Assembly: GCF_004379255.2 (NCBI RefSeq)
Contig: NC_056033.1
Location: 39,954,719 to 40,018,718, forward strand
From: Salvia splendens
Taxonomy: Eukaryota > Streptophyta > Magnoliopsida > Lamiales > Lamiaceae
Reading direction: 5' to 3'
DNA length: 64,000 nt
Position numbers and translations under genes: made by a program. Under the pieces are notes generated by a model that saw only the letters and a program-made list of their open reading frames with translations, was not told the origin of the DNA and ran no database searches. This document shows, one piece after another, positions 44,594 through 56,912 of the stretch; the first letter of the stretch is position 1; the number at the start of each line of letters is the position of its first letter.

Positions 44594-44815
44594 CTCCATC
44601 CGTCCTCAAAGAGTATGAACTTTGAGTTCGTCACAGGTTTTAATGCATTATTGGTAAAGTAAGAGAGATGTAGGTAGAAAAGGTTTTTAAGTATTGTTAG
44701 TGGAAAATGAGTCACATCTCATTAGAGATAAGAAACTTCGAAAATTGAAATGTTCATACACTTTGTGGACGGACGAAAAAAGGAAATAGTGCATACTCTT
44801 CAGGGACAGATGAAG
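44594..44815. mobile_element. Stowaway MITE, 222 bp
   Basis: CTCCATCCGTCCTCAAAGAG on the left and, inverted, CTTCATCTGTCCCTGAAGAG on the right, both continuing with TATG. TA lies on each side (44592-44593, 44816-44817). Confidence 0.85.
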
Positions 44816-44817
44816 TA

Positions 44818-45560
44818 TCAAATTAAAGGTAATTTTATAAGGATTCTAACGAGATCTCAATTGCATATGTTCCGACGACGTTCGGATGATGAAATTTGAT
44901 GATTTTTTTTTTCAGTTTTCGTATATGTTGATAGACAGATTTTTTATCATCAACTACATCAAAAAATCTCAATATAATGCATATAAAATCTCAATGTAAT
45001 GCATCTAAAAGCTCAATAAAATTGTGTTGATATTTTCGTGTACTTTGGTGAAATACTCATGTCATTGTGTTGATATTTGTAATACACTATGTTGATATAA
45101 AAAAACACGAAAAATTATGATATGATAACAGAATGACGATCTTACACTTTTGTTGATATTTTGTCCACTATTTATTTAAATTCGTAAGATTTAATTTAAT
45201 CCACTCATTTTAAAATCTAAGAGTGAAGATTTGGTCTTTATTTTAAATTATGAGGCCGAGGACTCTACAAATGCATTCGCATATACGTTGGATTTTTTAT
45301 AATTATAGTGAAAATTTAATCGGAGAACTTTTAAAATTAAATATTTGTGGTAGAAGCCAAAGGCATGGGTGACTTGGCTGTCAGTGTGTAATAAATAACA
45401 CTGTTCGTGTGATGCTATTACAAAATTTAGATGTGCCTTTCTCTTCAATGCATATCTCTGATTTCCAAAGGACATGTTTTTCTATGTGAATCACAAACCT
45501 CATTAAATTGAGATGCATTTGTATTATCGAACACACGTTTAATACTACTCCACGTTGCAA
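44818..45560. other. Intergenic, no gene
   Basis: AT-rich sequence with several TGTTGATAT words near 44930-45110, similar in content to the interior of the inverted-repeat element at 8388-8633. No coding region is supported. Confidence 0.5.
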
Positions 45561-46224
45561 GGGCATCCACAACCCCGGCCCGGATTCAGGCCCCAAGTTC
45601 CCTCTACGTCATTATTCTCCTAAATTTCAGTCCCAAACCACAACTCATCTAATTCTGCAGGCCCCAACTATTAAATTGCACTATTCACGACTCCAATCTA
45701 TTTTACTTGTAAAAATTGAAAACATCGAGCAATTATAACACGACAAATTCACTTTTAATTCAAAAATAATAAATTATAAACTAGAAATTAAAAAATTGAT
45801 CAAAATAAGAATATCAAAATGAGAGCTCCACTTTCAAATTTCCAACAAATAATTACAAATTACACTATAAATAAATAAAAACAAAAAAAAATCAGCTCCC
45901 TCTTCCGTCGCCCCTCTCCCAATTCTTCCTCTTCCTCCCTCTTCTTTCGAAAAGGATCTCCTACTCCAACACTCCTATTTCAGTTCTACCCCAACACTTA
46001 CAACACAAGTATTGGAGTAGGAATGGAGCAAGAGTGTCGGGTCGGGACGCACCGGGGCACGGCCCCGCATCCTCCAACCCTGAGCTGGGCCGCAACGGGT
46101 AGTGGCCCCGGGCCTCAACTGCGGCACCCGGCGCGTCCTGGGCTGCGCGACTTCCCCACCTCCAACGCGCAGGATGCGGTCTGGGACCCAGGTGCGGTCC
46201 GACCCGCCCGCGGTAAGGATGCTC
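45561..46224. mobile_element. Harbinger-type non-autonomous element, 664 bp
   Basis: Left end GGGCATCCACAACCCCGGCC; inverted right end GAGCATCCTTACCGCGGGC. Both have GC-rich subterminal sequence around an AT-rich core. TAA follows the right end and CAA precedes the left, so the target duplication is imperfect. No transposase remains. Confidence 0.6.
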
Positions 46225-46227
46225 TAA

Positions 46228-47798
46228 TAACCTCATCTCTTAATCACCTATTGTTAATAGTGTTTTTTAAAGAAAATGTAATGTAGCGACTTCAAACTTT
46301 CCTTATTCATAGAGCGTATACAATGACATATCCGGGAAATAGAACTCATAAATTCTATGACTTGGATAGAATTTTCTAGTGCTAGTGGGCTGACGTTGGG
46401 GTCATTCGACCCAACCCGACCCTGCATCCATTCATCCTGGAGCCAACATACGATACAAGCAGTCCTCGTCGTTCAAAACAAGCATGGGACTCATTCTACG
46501 ATGATAGCAAAGTCCTCTTTCATAAGCATAAATCGTCATCTAAATTATTCAAACCTAGTTCAACGTCATGTGCAAATGTTAGCAAATGAATGGTTTCAAA
46601 TGATTTTGGATTTCTATCAGAAAATATTTTAGATGATCAAATGGTTTTAAAGTAAGAGGAATCATGTGTGTTTGACAAGTTTACATCTATCTTCTCAAGT
46701 ATTATGTGTACCAATACTATCAAATTCACATTCACATTTTCTTCTCATCTCTTTAAAAAAGAAGGAATCACAAAAAGTTAACTCCAAGAAGGAAATATGA
46801 TCGATGTTAGACTGACTGATGTGTAAGCAACTGCAAAAAATAAAATTGTTGGTTGTTCTATCAATCGTGCTTCCCATAGTATAGTAACCAGCAGAGGAAA
46901 TTCGTTGGCGGCGGATGGCCAACTGATAGTGCTCTTATTTTCACAGGCAACACATGAGAACACGACAGGATTAGACGACAAAGCGAATTTTATTTTCAAT
47001 GCACAAGAATAAGGATATATGAACAAGCAACCTGTCACACTGCTTACTTCCCACATGCTGTTCCAAACTTATCATCAGCTAACATCATTTATCAACCATA
47101 TAACCTTTCCGTAGGAAACTAAAAACAGCAGATTCCAGACAAATTACTTACTTTATAATTCTATCATAGCATGTCAATTAGGTTCACATTAATTCTATAC
47201 AACACTTATCACCACAAAACAACTCCCACAAGCTCTGCTTCCTCTGTTCTTCAATAGCTAATAGTATGAAACACAAAGGCTACTCATGGTGACAAAATGA
47301 TTTAAGAATGCGGAGTGTTGTATGTTACATGAATCCGAGTAGCATATATTCATTTCACTTGACAGTTTAAAGAGGAACTCAGATTTATTTATCATAAGCA
47401 TTGGATAAAGTAGATAGAGATGACCACCAAAGATTATTACACAGCTGACTCAGAAAATCAGTTCAAGACATTTACGGAACCCACTTCAAAACAAGACTGA
47501 ACGTAATAAACAAGAACCATCCTAGCAAGCATCATCCAAGCAACAGCGAGTCAGGGCTAGCTTGATCAAACCAAACTGTGTCAAACAGATCAGAAATACT
47601 GTATGAAAAAAATAAATTTATGAATAAATTATATTACAATAACTGAATCCAGATTCCATTGAAAAACAGGAAAACACACCATATCTTTATAAGAATTAGA
47701 ATGAGATCTAGCACATGGACATTGGAAGAATGATGACCAACTCCACCAGTGGGAGAAACTTCTAACATGTCAATATCCACAATCAAGACGTCAAGCAG
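46228..47798. other. Intergenic and 3' region of the RRM gene
   Basis: No supported coding region. The right part, roughly 47100-47798, is likely 3' UTR of the minus-strand RRM gene. The short frames around 46357-46632 and 46778-47056 show no domain. Confidence 0.5.
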
Positions 47799-49530
47799 TC
47801 AGCTTGAGTTAGCAGCTCTGTGACTCTGTTTGCTAGCCACACCTCCAAAGTTTCTTCCAGAACCAAAAGAATTGGCCTCTACATTATTTATACTAGTCTG
47901 AGGGGGTGTTGATTCAGCCGTGTGTTGAGCATCTCCACCCAAGATCCCACCATATCCGTTAATAGACAGTCCCATCCCATTCACATAGGACGGATACACA
48001 GGAGCACAGCTTCCATAAGGCAGGAAACTTCCCCTGACACCAACCATCGCTGGATTCCAAGGACTCCTCGGAGCAATTGGAGTCAGACCGTAACTAATTC
48101 CCCCATACCCTCCAGAAGGAGGATATCCACCACCAAATATCCCAGCTCCATATGGGTAGCCAGCCACATTACCACCATACCCAGGGAAATACCCAAATCT
48201 AGAACTATAAGGTGTGTAACTCCCCTGCTGATAAGAACTGAAGCTAGTAGGGCTTCTTCCGCCACCTAATCTTCCATTATAACCAACGCTACCACTACCA
48301 AGTCCATCCTTTGGCACAGCCCTTTTAACCTCGACAAGCTTTCCAGTCAATTCGTGGAAATTCTTCTGCATAACTTCCTCTACAGAATCCTCTGAGTCAA
48401 AGGTAATAAAACCAAATCCCCTCGGCCTATGAGTCAGATTATCATGCATCACAACTACATCAGTAATCCTACCAAAGTTCTCAAAGTAACCTCTGAATTC
48501 TTCTTCAGTCAAGTTAGCCGATAAACCCCCTACAAATATCTTCTTCGTCCTAAACTGCTCGTTGCTCCTACTGTTAGCCCTACTATTATTCCTACTCAAT
48601 CCCTTGTTATTCTGTTGTTGACTTTGTTGTTCGCTTCTGGGAATGGCCCTTTTGACTTCGACCTATAAGAATAAGTCATACAAAAGCTTGAAAGGTTAAA
48701 CAACTCCAGCCAATGAAGAATATCAAGTTTTCAGTAAACCAGAAAAGTAAAACATTTTAACATGAAAAAGGAAAGGAAACCCTTGACAAAACAAGACCAA
48801 AAGATAATTACAAAAAAAGGAAACTCATGACAAAAACCTGCAAACAGGCACTACTCCATTTGCAAACACAAGGGAACACAGTAAATGAAAAAATACCAAA
48901 AATGGGAAAAGGCCGAAAATAGGAGTAGTAGTAGTAGTAGTAGAATATTTATAGCAGAATATAACAGCCCAAAAAACTTCCGATCAGAAACAAAACTACA
49001 GTGCATAAGACCTGCATGCGCGGAAGCAGAATCTCCCAACTTCGAAAACAAAACACTAGTATGAAAATAGAGCAGCGAGAATGTAGAATCCCATTGACCA
49101 CGACTGTGTTATCCAGACATGCACTGGAAAAAAAACAAAAGAAAAGAGAGAAAAAAAAAGGAAAAATATACACTAATTGACAGACACACAAGCGCGAAAA
49201 AGAGATAATTTTAAAGAGTATAAAATCAGCCGACAAAAAAAGCCCTAAAAATAAAGCAAACGAGAGCATAATATATATAAAAAGTAAAATTAACAAGGAG
49301 CAGACCGTTCTGCTGAGAATTTGATGGGAATCCTGCAGAGTGCGGTCGACGGCGGAAGATTCCGAAAAGGTGACGAAAGCGAAGCCCCTGGGGCGACCGG
49401 AATCCCGATCCCGAGCAATCACGGAGCCCAAAACGACGCCGTACTTGCCAAAATGGTCCCTGAGCACATCGTCCGTCGTGTCCCACGAAATGCCCCCGAC
49501 AAACAGCTTATTCTGCTCCGAATCGTCCAT
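47799..49530 (-). CDS. hnRNP/RNP1-like RNA-binding protein, two RRMs
   Basis: Two coding exons, 49530-49306 and 48662-47799, give 362 residues. RRM1 (about residues 8-82) has RNP2 KLFVGGIS and RNP1 RGFAFVTF and crosses the intron at SRT|VEVKRA. RRM2 (about 116-192) has RNP2 IFVGGLSANL and RNP1 RGFGFITF, ending VEVKRAVPKDG. The linker is Ser/Asn/Gln-rich (LSRNNSRANSRSNEQ). The C-terminal 150 residues are Gly/Tyr/Ser-rich, a low-complexity region typical of plant hnRNP A/B-like proteins, here closest to Arabidopsis RNP1-type. It likely binds pre-mRNA or mRNA in nucleus and cytoplasm. The donor after ACG is GTCTGC, a weak GT site, but phase and protein continuity support it. Reading through would add an unrelated hydrophobic tail. 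Confidence 0.92.
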
Positions 49531-50292
49531 GATTTCACCTGAATTCCAATTTGCGCGGGTGAATTAGCCAGGGAGAGGGAGAGGTGGGGAATTCGGAACG
49601 AGAGCTTGGGAGGGGGAGGAAACTAGGGTTTTTTCTGGGGTGGAGCGCGGAAGGAAAAAATTGGGGGGAAAGAGAGAAAGGGAAAGGCGGGGGAGTGTGT
49701 GTGTGTGAGAGAGAGAGAGAGAATTGTTTGTTAGAAGTATGATGAGAGAGAGAAAAAGGGATCCCAAAAGTGAGGAGAGTGAATCTGAATTGGTGGTGTG
49801 TTCAAAGGGCTACACGTTGGAGAGTTTTTTTTATCATATTCTATGTAGGAATCTATTTTCTCCTTGTTGGTTTTATTAAGGAATCTAATTTAATATTCCT
49901 TCTTTCCACTACCATTGTTTTCGTATTGAAATTTTAATTGAATTTTACAAGAAATTATGGAGGGGTAGTTTAGTTGTGTTATATAGTGATTTGTGGCAGA
50001 CAAATCTCAGTATCCACTTCAACTTCAAATTTAGTTTTTATTCTTACAATTTATGATTTTGACAAAAACTTTATGTATTTATAGGCTAATACCAGAATTG
50101 AATCTTTAAAAAAAGCTAGTAGTATATAAAAATGGAGCTACGATTAGAACCACCCTTGTACAAATGATAAGGAACTTTATATGGGCTTGCCGCCAAAGCC
50201 TTCATATAAGTAATAGGCAGGACTGGAGGCCGAATTTTTGAATTGCTCGGGAGAGGCCCATATCTACATTTGAATTGTTTTTTGTATATTCC
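49531..50292 (-). promoter_or_regulatory. Leader and promoter of the RRM gene
   Basis: About 760 bases between the start codon and the LTR-like insertion. On the minus strand the proximal part is CT-rich (CTCTCTCTCTCACACACAC near 49700-49730), a common plant 5' UTR composition. No coding exon is seen. The outer part is AT-rich. Confidence 0.55.
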
Positions 50293-52170
50293 TGTCACGC
50301 CCGCATTTTCTAAGGATAGAAAATACGGTTGATCGCGACTAGGAGGATTAAAGAAGCAGGGAAGAAAGGGGAAAACAACATAACTCAACCATAGCCCGAA
50401 ACAAATAGGAATAGCTCGAATAAAATCAGAGTATCTCAACAATCAACAACTCAAAAATGAATACTATCTCAACGATACAAGAACTCAAAAGAAGAAGAAC
50501 AACTTAGCGGAAGCATTTGAGAGAAGGAATATTCCACGTGTGAAGACATGACACATTCTACACACTTAAATTTCTTCAACGGTCTTGCTCAACGCCCACC
50601 GCACCCGTCACGCTCAACCTGCACATTTTTAAAAAGAAAATGCAGGGCTGAGTACTTGATGCACTCAGTGGACTCATGCCGAAAACATTTTATAAAAAGT
50701 ATTTATCATGCCACCATTGAGTGAACTTGGGGTTTTAACTTTAGAAATCGCCCCAAGACACTAAAATCATTTCCATCGTAAAACTCGTGACTGCAGTCAT
50801 TTTCCCATAGATATCTACCATATCTGATCCATTGATGACAAGGAAAGTGGCCACATTCCAAGTCACTAGACCGGCCGACCCAAAAGACGGCTCACGATCT
50901 CCATAGGTGTACACTAGCCTGAATAGGGACTCACTCCCTAAACAGACCCGAATTCGATTATCCATTGATGGCAAAAGCCACATCAGATAGGTTCCATAGA
51001 TAAAACAAAACACGACATGACAAATATTCATATTATTTTCACATAAAAATATACTTATGGCATTGCCCTTATTTAAAAAGAAAGCTCACCTCAAATGCTT
51101 ACTTCTCAATCACTTTCTGTTCCCACGGTGAACAATGTGCACAAGCTCACCCTTTTCGACATAATACAATATGTAAAAATCAGACTTTGCAAAATAAATA
51201 AATTTAACAATGCATGAATCCTAAGTGTGTGCTCAACTTATTCATTCATCCTTTCTACCACAACTTCATATAATCAATCAGATTTATCAATCAAATTAAA
51301 CAACATCGACAAAAAATGGGCAGAGAACTAAACATTCATCATTTAATTATTTGAACCATATAACATCTGCATAAAGAAATATTTTGAAGATTTCAGAAAA
51401 TTATCCATAATTAAGGTCTAATATTTTTAATCTAAAACACGTGTTAACAGAGAGAAATGAGAGTAAAAAGAAATGATGTATTCCTACTAAAGGTTTTCTA
51501 CTACACAAAGCCCAGTAGGCCTATTAAACAAAAACAAAGATTTAATTAGAGGTCCAAAATTTGTAAATGAATTAAATGGGCCAAGCCTTTAAACAAATGA
51601 ACTAAAATACTCCCAGCCTCCAAACACGTCTCCCGGCCTCTTTCTTCTTCATTCAATTTTATTAAAATTCCTATCTCTCTCAATCTCACGTCTCTCTCTC
51701 CTTCCGCCATTCTTCCAAAAATTCACCACAACAATTCCCTCACAACAAGCTCAGGTTCTCGTCTCTATATCCAAGTATACACAAAACCCCCTAAAACAAA
51801 TTCTCTCCCTCTCACTCGCTGCTGTACCAGCAGCCGCCGTCCATAGCCGCTGCAATTCGCAGCCGTCACCGCTCCTTCGTCGCCGAGCAGCACCGTTCGC
51901 ACAACAGGTAAGTTCCATCCCCTTTTCCCCATTCTCACCTTTATTAAATTTCTGATTATCCGATTCCAATTTTTAGTAGGTAGACAGAAATATTTTCCAA
52001 GAATTGAATTGAAGGGAAAACAAAAGGGCAGCTTCTAATAGTGTTAAAGATCGAGGCTTTCACACGAATCCATCATTCAACAGTTTCGAGAATTTCAAAA
52101 GGGATTTATTCCCGTGTGTGATTATGTGAAACTAAATCATAGAATTGAATGCAGAGACTATCAGGAATTG

Positions 52171-52485
52171 GAGAAAAACGCGTTTATAGGCGATTTTGCC
52201 TTTAAAATAACGCAAATGTACCCATTTTGTTATCAATTCCATTTATGGGAAAAACGCCGATGAAGTTGGCGTGTTTATAAGTAAAAACGCCAGTGAGATT
52301 GGCGTGTCTATACGCAAAAACGCCAACATAGTTGGCGTTTTACAATGGCACCGTATCTTGCTCGTATTTTTAACCAAAATACTTAAATTTGAACACGCCA
52401 ATCTTGATGGCGTCTTTACTAAATAAAACGCCAAGGTCATTGGCGTGTTTAACGTAAAAAACGACAACCTGATCGGCGTTTTTCG
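52171..52485 (+). repeat. Left terminal inverted repeat of the MULE
   Basis: 315 bp, pairing with 59768-60082. After the first 80 bases it holds two triplets of inverted-repeat modules of the form ACGCC-N9-GGCGT. Their starts at 52254, 52287, 52320 and 52395, 52428, 52461 show an exact 33-base period within each triplet. The two copies differ mainly in the outermost 50 bases. Confidence 0.95.
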
Positions 52486-52983
52486 GTTGAACCATATATC
52501 TCAGATCTCCCCCAAAATCGCAGACCCTAATCACATTTCCTCCCTCCCCAAAACGCGAAAAACCTTCCCAAAGCTGAAAAACGCGAAAACGCTTGCCTTG
52601 GTCGGGTTAACCCGGTGGTGGATTGAAGCGTGTAGATTTCTATTTTGGCTCATTTCTTCCAAATATTAGTACTCGCAATCGGTTAGTATAACTAATTTTT
52701 AACTCATTCTTCCAACATTAGTCTACCAATATCAATATTTGATGGATTATTATGATAGTATATATTGTAGTGTAATTTATATAATTATTTGATGGATTGT
52801 TATAGTATTATAAATTGTATTATAATTAATAGAAATATTTTGACCAATTGTTATGGTATTATATGTTGTAGTATATCTAATTTTTTACCCATATTTGATA
52901 GGTTGTTATGATAGTATATATTGTAGTGCACTGTAAAGAAATATTTTTGACCAATATTTGTGTTTGACATTAATGCAGATAGT
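52486..52983 (+). promoter_or_regulatory. Leader and first intron region of the MULE transposase
   Basis: The promoter is presumably in or next to the left terminal repeat. A branch- and T-rich stretch ends in TTAATGCAG just before the ATG at 52984, so a non-coding first exon and an intron are likely. The upstream exon could not be fixed. Confidence 0.5.
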
Positions 52984-55900
52984 ATGACGTGGTGTGTCCA
53001 TTTATATTGGGGTGGAAATATAATTCCCGGAACAGTTATTTCATATGATCCTCCTTTTGCAAAAGGATTGATTATGTTGGATGAAAGTATTTCCTACGAT
53101 AAGCTTGTGGAAACAATTTGTGAAAAAATGGGGATAAACAGATTTGAAAACAAACTTCAAATAGTATGGAAACGTCATATATTCTATGGATCTTCAATCA
53201 CGTATATAGGTATTTTACTAGAAGAAGTATACATGCCACTAATGTTTAGTGAGAGTATGACTACAGGAGGTCAAATTGAATTGTATGTTGAGTATTCGTC
53301 AATTACTCAACAACATAGTCATCATCTCATGAGTAATGATGTTGGTACGTCTACGAGAGGCCGAGAACCATATTTCGCTGCAACACAGGATTTTGATGTT
53401 GGTACGTCTACGAGAGGCCAAGAACCATGCTTCGATACAACACAAGATTTTGATATTGGAGGCGTGCATTTAGGGGACAGTGACAACCCAGCTGTGGTTG
53501 AGGACATAATTGGTATTGATAAAGCCGACTTTCTTGATCCACAATCACCTTATGATTCTGAAGATGTCGATCCGGATAGTACAGATTCAGATGGTGCTTC
53601 GTCGGATGAGGACCAATTTGTTGCTCCAAGAACATCCATTCCGGTTGGAGAAACAGTGGTTGGCGAAACATCAATTGGAGGAAGAGCAGTACGAGAAAGA
53701 GTAGTTCCACAGTTCCCACAGCCTGGTATGAACTATTTTCGCACCTTACCAGGTCCATATGATAGTTTTGATCCAAAAAACTTTGAGTCTGATGATCTCA
53801 ATGTGCATTATTGGAGTGAAAAAGATCCGAGCAATGTCGGTTTGCATACTAAATTTAAAACCAAATTGGAATTGAAGTCAGCTGTGACTTTTTGGCATTT
53901 GGAAAAAATCCGACAATATACAGTTGTTGAAAGTAAAGGAAAGAGATGGCATGCAGTTTGTAAGTGGCCACAAGGAAATCCGAAAGATAAGTCCTTACCG
54001 CCATGTTTGTGGGAGTGCCGAGCAACATTGAGGAAGCATGATGAACACTGGCAAATTAGAGTGTTTAGCACTGCTCATACTTGCATGGGGGATCGTAATT
54101 ATAATGGGCACGCTAATCTTTCGTCGGGTATGATAGCGTTGAGTGTTCGACATCAGATAGAAAACGATCCTTGCTACAAGGTAAAAGCAATTGTGGCGGA
54201 TATTGAAAATAGATTTCATGTGAAAGTTAGTTACAAGAAAGCATGGTATGCTCGGAGGACAGCTATTGAGCTTGTGTATGGTTCGTGGGCGTGGAATTTC
54301 AAAGTTTTACCAGGTTATTTGAATGTGTTGCAAAGACAAAATCCTGGCACAATTGTCGAATGGTTACATGATGAAAGATTAAGCAACGGTATGAACAAGG
54401 TTTTCAAGTACGTATTTTGGGCTTTTGGTCCAGCTGTGGAGGCTTTTCAACTATGCAAACCAGTTTTAACCGTTGATGGAACTCATCTACGTGGACGATA
54501 TCGAGGTAAAATTCTTATTGCCGTTGGATTTGATGCTAATAAGAAATGTTTGCCTATTGCATATGCCATTGTTGATGAGGAAACCATACAAAGTTGGAAT
54601 TGGTTTATGGAACGTATTAGAATTCACGTAGCCAAGCATGAAATATGTGTAATATCTGATAGGCATGTGGGAATCATAGATGCAATGAATTCTCCCATAT
54701 GGAAAGAAGAACCCAATGTGGGGCATCACAGATTTTGCTTGGTATATGTTAGAAAAAATGTTTTGCAGAATCACAAAGGCATCATGGTAAAAAAACTTGT
54801 TTGGAAAATTGGTATTGCTACAAAGAAACGCAAGTTTAAGATCAGACGTCGTTTACTTCGAACCATCAACAACGAGGCTGTGCAGTACCTTGATGCCGTG
54901 GAGTTAGAAAAATGGAGTTTGGCGTATGACAAACACAAAAGATGGGGTGAGATGACCACTAATATGGTTGAATCTTACAACAATGTGTTGAGAGGCGCAA
55001 GACAACTCCCAATTAAAGCTTGCATTGATCTGATATTTTGGAGGACAATAGAATGGTTTAATGAGCGGTCAATTGCATCAACACAGTGTGCCACACCACT
55101 TACCCCGTGGGCCCATGCAAAGGTGTGCAAAAATGATGTAAAAGGTCAATTACATAATGTGAGAGTCCCAAACACAATTGCAGGGCTTTACGTGGTTCGA
55201 ACAAAGCGTCGAATTGGTGGAAAGGGCGGTAATAAGTGGAAGGTAAAGTACTTGGAGTCGAACTGCAAATGTCAAAAGTGGCAGATGTGGAGGCTTCCAT
55301 GTTCACATGCAGCGGCAGTTGCGCGGTTTAGAAACGAGCCCATGCTGTCGCTTGTTGATAACGTATACCGCACAAGTGTTTGGGTACACCAGTATTCTAC
55401 GGTGTTCAATCCAATCAGACACCAAGATTATTGGGCTGTACCTGAATGGACTTTGCAATGTTCACGAGCCCAGTTAATGCCTAAAAGTCGAGGTCGATAT
55501 CGTACTACTAGGATTCCTAATCAGATGGATGTCCGTGAAGCTGACCAGCCACGCGCCCGACGCCGATGTAAACATTGCCGTCAACCAGGGCACGACAGAC
55601 GCAACTGCCCGAATGCTTCTTCAAGGATGGATACTCAGTTGGTAGATGATGCCGCTGACGATTTTATGCCTCCACCTCCATCAAGATCTGCAGTTCGAGG
55701 TCGTCATTCTATCAGCCACACTGATGATGCCGATCATGATGTTATGCCTCCACCTCCACCAAGATCTGTAGTTCGAGGTCGGCATTCTGTCAGCCACACT
55801 GGTGGTACAGGCGAAGACATCGGTCTCAGTGATATCCCACATTCTCCACCTAGGTCTTCTGTGCGAGACGATTATTTCGGGGTGGATTTAGAGAATGTCG

Positions 55901-55992
55901 TTGTGCAAGATACTCCTCCGTCTAGACTCTCCACCGCCAGAATCGGGAAGGGTATCCGTAGCTTCTTTACCCGGAGAAGGCGAGACAATTGA
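52984..55992 (+). CDS. MULE transposase (MuDR/SWIM/CCHC type), uninterrupted
   Basis: 1002 residues from the ATG in MTWCVHLYWGG, chosen because TTAATGCAG just before it is a splice acceptor. An acidic region spans about 140-220. The MULE core has D498 (LTVDGTHLRG), D559 (VISDRHVGI) and E663 (TNMVESYNNVL) as the presumed DDE triad. A SWIM zinc finger follows (C761, C763, C773, H775; CKCQ..PCSHA), then a CCHC knuckle at about 862 (CKHCRQPGHDRRNC). The last 120 residues are a Pro/Arg-rich tail with a doubled PPPP.RS.VRGRHS segment, ending IGKGIRSFFTRRRRDN. The usual C..H pair between D2 and E reads FCLVY here, so the His is Tyr. It would bind and cut the element ends in the nucleus. Confidence 0.95.
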   Translation: MTWCVHLYWGGNIIPGTVISYDPPFAKGLIMLDESISYDKLVETICEKMGINRFENKLQIVWKRHIFYGSSITYIGILLEEVYMPLMFSESMTTGGQIELYVEYSSITQQHSHHLMSNDVGTSTRGREPYFAATQDFDVGTSTRGQEPCFDTTQDFDIGGVHLGDSDNPAVVEDIIGIDKADFLDPQSPYDSEDVDPDSTDSDGASSDEDQFVAPRTSIPVGETVVGETSIGGRAVRERVVPQFPQPGMNYFRTLPGPYDSFDPKNFESDDLNVHYWSEKDPSNVGLHTKFKTKLELKSAVTFWHLEKIRQYTVVESKGKRWHAVCKWPQGNPKDKSLPPCLWECRATLRKHDEHWQIRVFSTAHTCMGDRNYNGHANLSSGMIALSVRHQIENDPCYKVKAIVADIENRFHVKVSYKKAWYARRTAIELVYGSWAWNFKVLPGYLNVLQRQNPGTIVEWLHDERLSNGMNKVFKYVFWAFGPAVEAFQLCKPVLTVDGTHLRGRYRGKILIAVGFDANKKCLPIAYAIVDEETIQSWNWFMERIRIHVAKHEICVISDRHVGIIDAMNSPIWKEEPNVGHHRFCLVYVRKNVLQNHKGIMVKKLVWKIGIATKKRKFKIRRRLLRTINNEAVQYLDAVELEKWSLAYDKHKRWGEMTTNMVESYNNVLRGARQLPIKACIDLIFWRTIEWFNERSIASTQCATPLTPWAHAKVCKNDVKGQLHNVRVPNTIAGLYVVRTKRRIGGKGGNKWKVKYLESNCKCQKWQMWRLPCSHAAAVARFRNEPMLSLVDNVYRTSVWVHQYSTVFNPIRHQDYWAVPEWTLQCSRAQLMPKSRGRYRTTRIPNQMDVREADQPRARRRCKHCRQPGHDRRNCPNASSRMDTQLVDDAADDFMPPPPSRSAVRGRHSISHTDDADHDVMPPPPPRSVVRGRHSVSHTGGTGEDIGLSDIPHSPPRSSVRDDYFGVDLENVVVQDTPPSRLSTARIGKGIRSFFTRRRRDN

Positions 55993-56149
55993 ATGTGTAA
56001 CAACTATTTAGCTGAATTGAACATTGTTCTGTTTGTTCTGTTTTACTTATATTTTGGCGGCGTCGTAGTTATTTATTGAATAGAAAATTGTTCTGTTTTA
56101 CTAATATTTTGGCGAGTCATAGAATATGCAAAACGTAAAATTTAGTTTA

Positions 56150-56725
56150 TTAAAAACGCCACTCAAGATGGCGTTTTTCCTAAAAACGCCATCTAAGTTG
56201 GCGGGTTTGTGTTAAAAACGCCATCTAAGTTGGCGTTTTTATCTAGAAACGCCTATTTCGTTGGCGTGTTTTAAAGACGCCGATTGGCGTGTTTGTTCAG
56301 AACCTCAACCTCGGTGTGGCAGAAAATTGCAAAAAAAAATTCGGACTTAGACACGCCATCTTGAGTGGCGTGTTTAAAAAAACGCCACTGAATATGGCGT
56401 TTTATCGAAAAAATGCCATCGTCGTTGGCGTGTTTTAAAAAACGCCTAGTAAGCTTGGCGTGTTTGTTCAGAACCTTAACCTCGGTGTGGCAGAAAATTG
56501 CAAAAAAATTTTCGGACTTAGACACGCCATCTTGAGTGGCGTGTTTAAAAAAACGCCATCTAAGTTGGCGTTTTATAGGAAAAACGCCATCGAAGTTGGC
56601 GTGCTTTAAAAAACGCCTAGTAAGCTTGGCGTGTTTGTTCAGAAACTCAGCCTTGGCGTGGCAAAAGATTGGAAAAATGTTTCAAGTTAAAAACGCCATC
56701 GTGAGTGGCGTATTTCAAAAAAATG
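56150..56725. repeat. Central array of ACGCC..GGCGT inverted-repeat modules
   Basis: About fifteen modules of the same design as in the terminal repeats stand at 28-33-base spacing between the two convergent genes, for example AACGCCATCTAAGTTGGCGT. The right two thirds have a 171-base superperiod: GTTTGTTCAGAA recurs at 56291, 56462 and 56633. Confidence 0.93.
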
Positions 56726-56912
56726 TACCAATCCAGCTTATACGAGTTCAAATTATCAACATACACACGTATAAAAAGCGGATTTATCAAATTACTAATA
56801 TACATACGCCAAATGAATGAAAAAACACCAATATCAATACAATATATCAAATTACTTATATAAAGCGTTCAAATCAATGTAAAAACACCAATATAAAAAG
56901 TTCGGGCAACGT

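Noticed and set aside
46357..46632. Open frame of 91 codons
   Set aside because: No domain or repeat similarity; composition is that of the surrounding intergenic DNA.
52960..52983. Earlier start of the MULE transposase
   Set aside because: The codon is GTG and the stretch ends in a good splice acceptor, TTAATGCAG, so it is intron.
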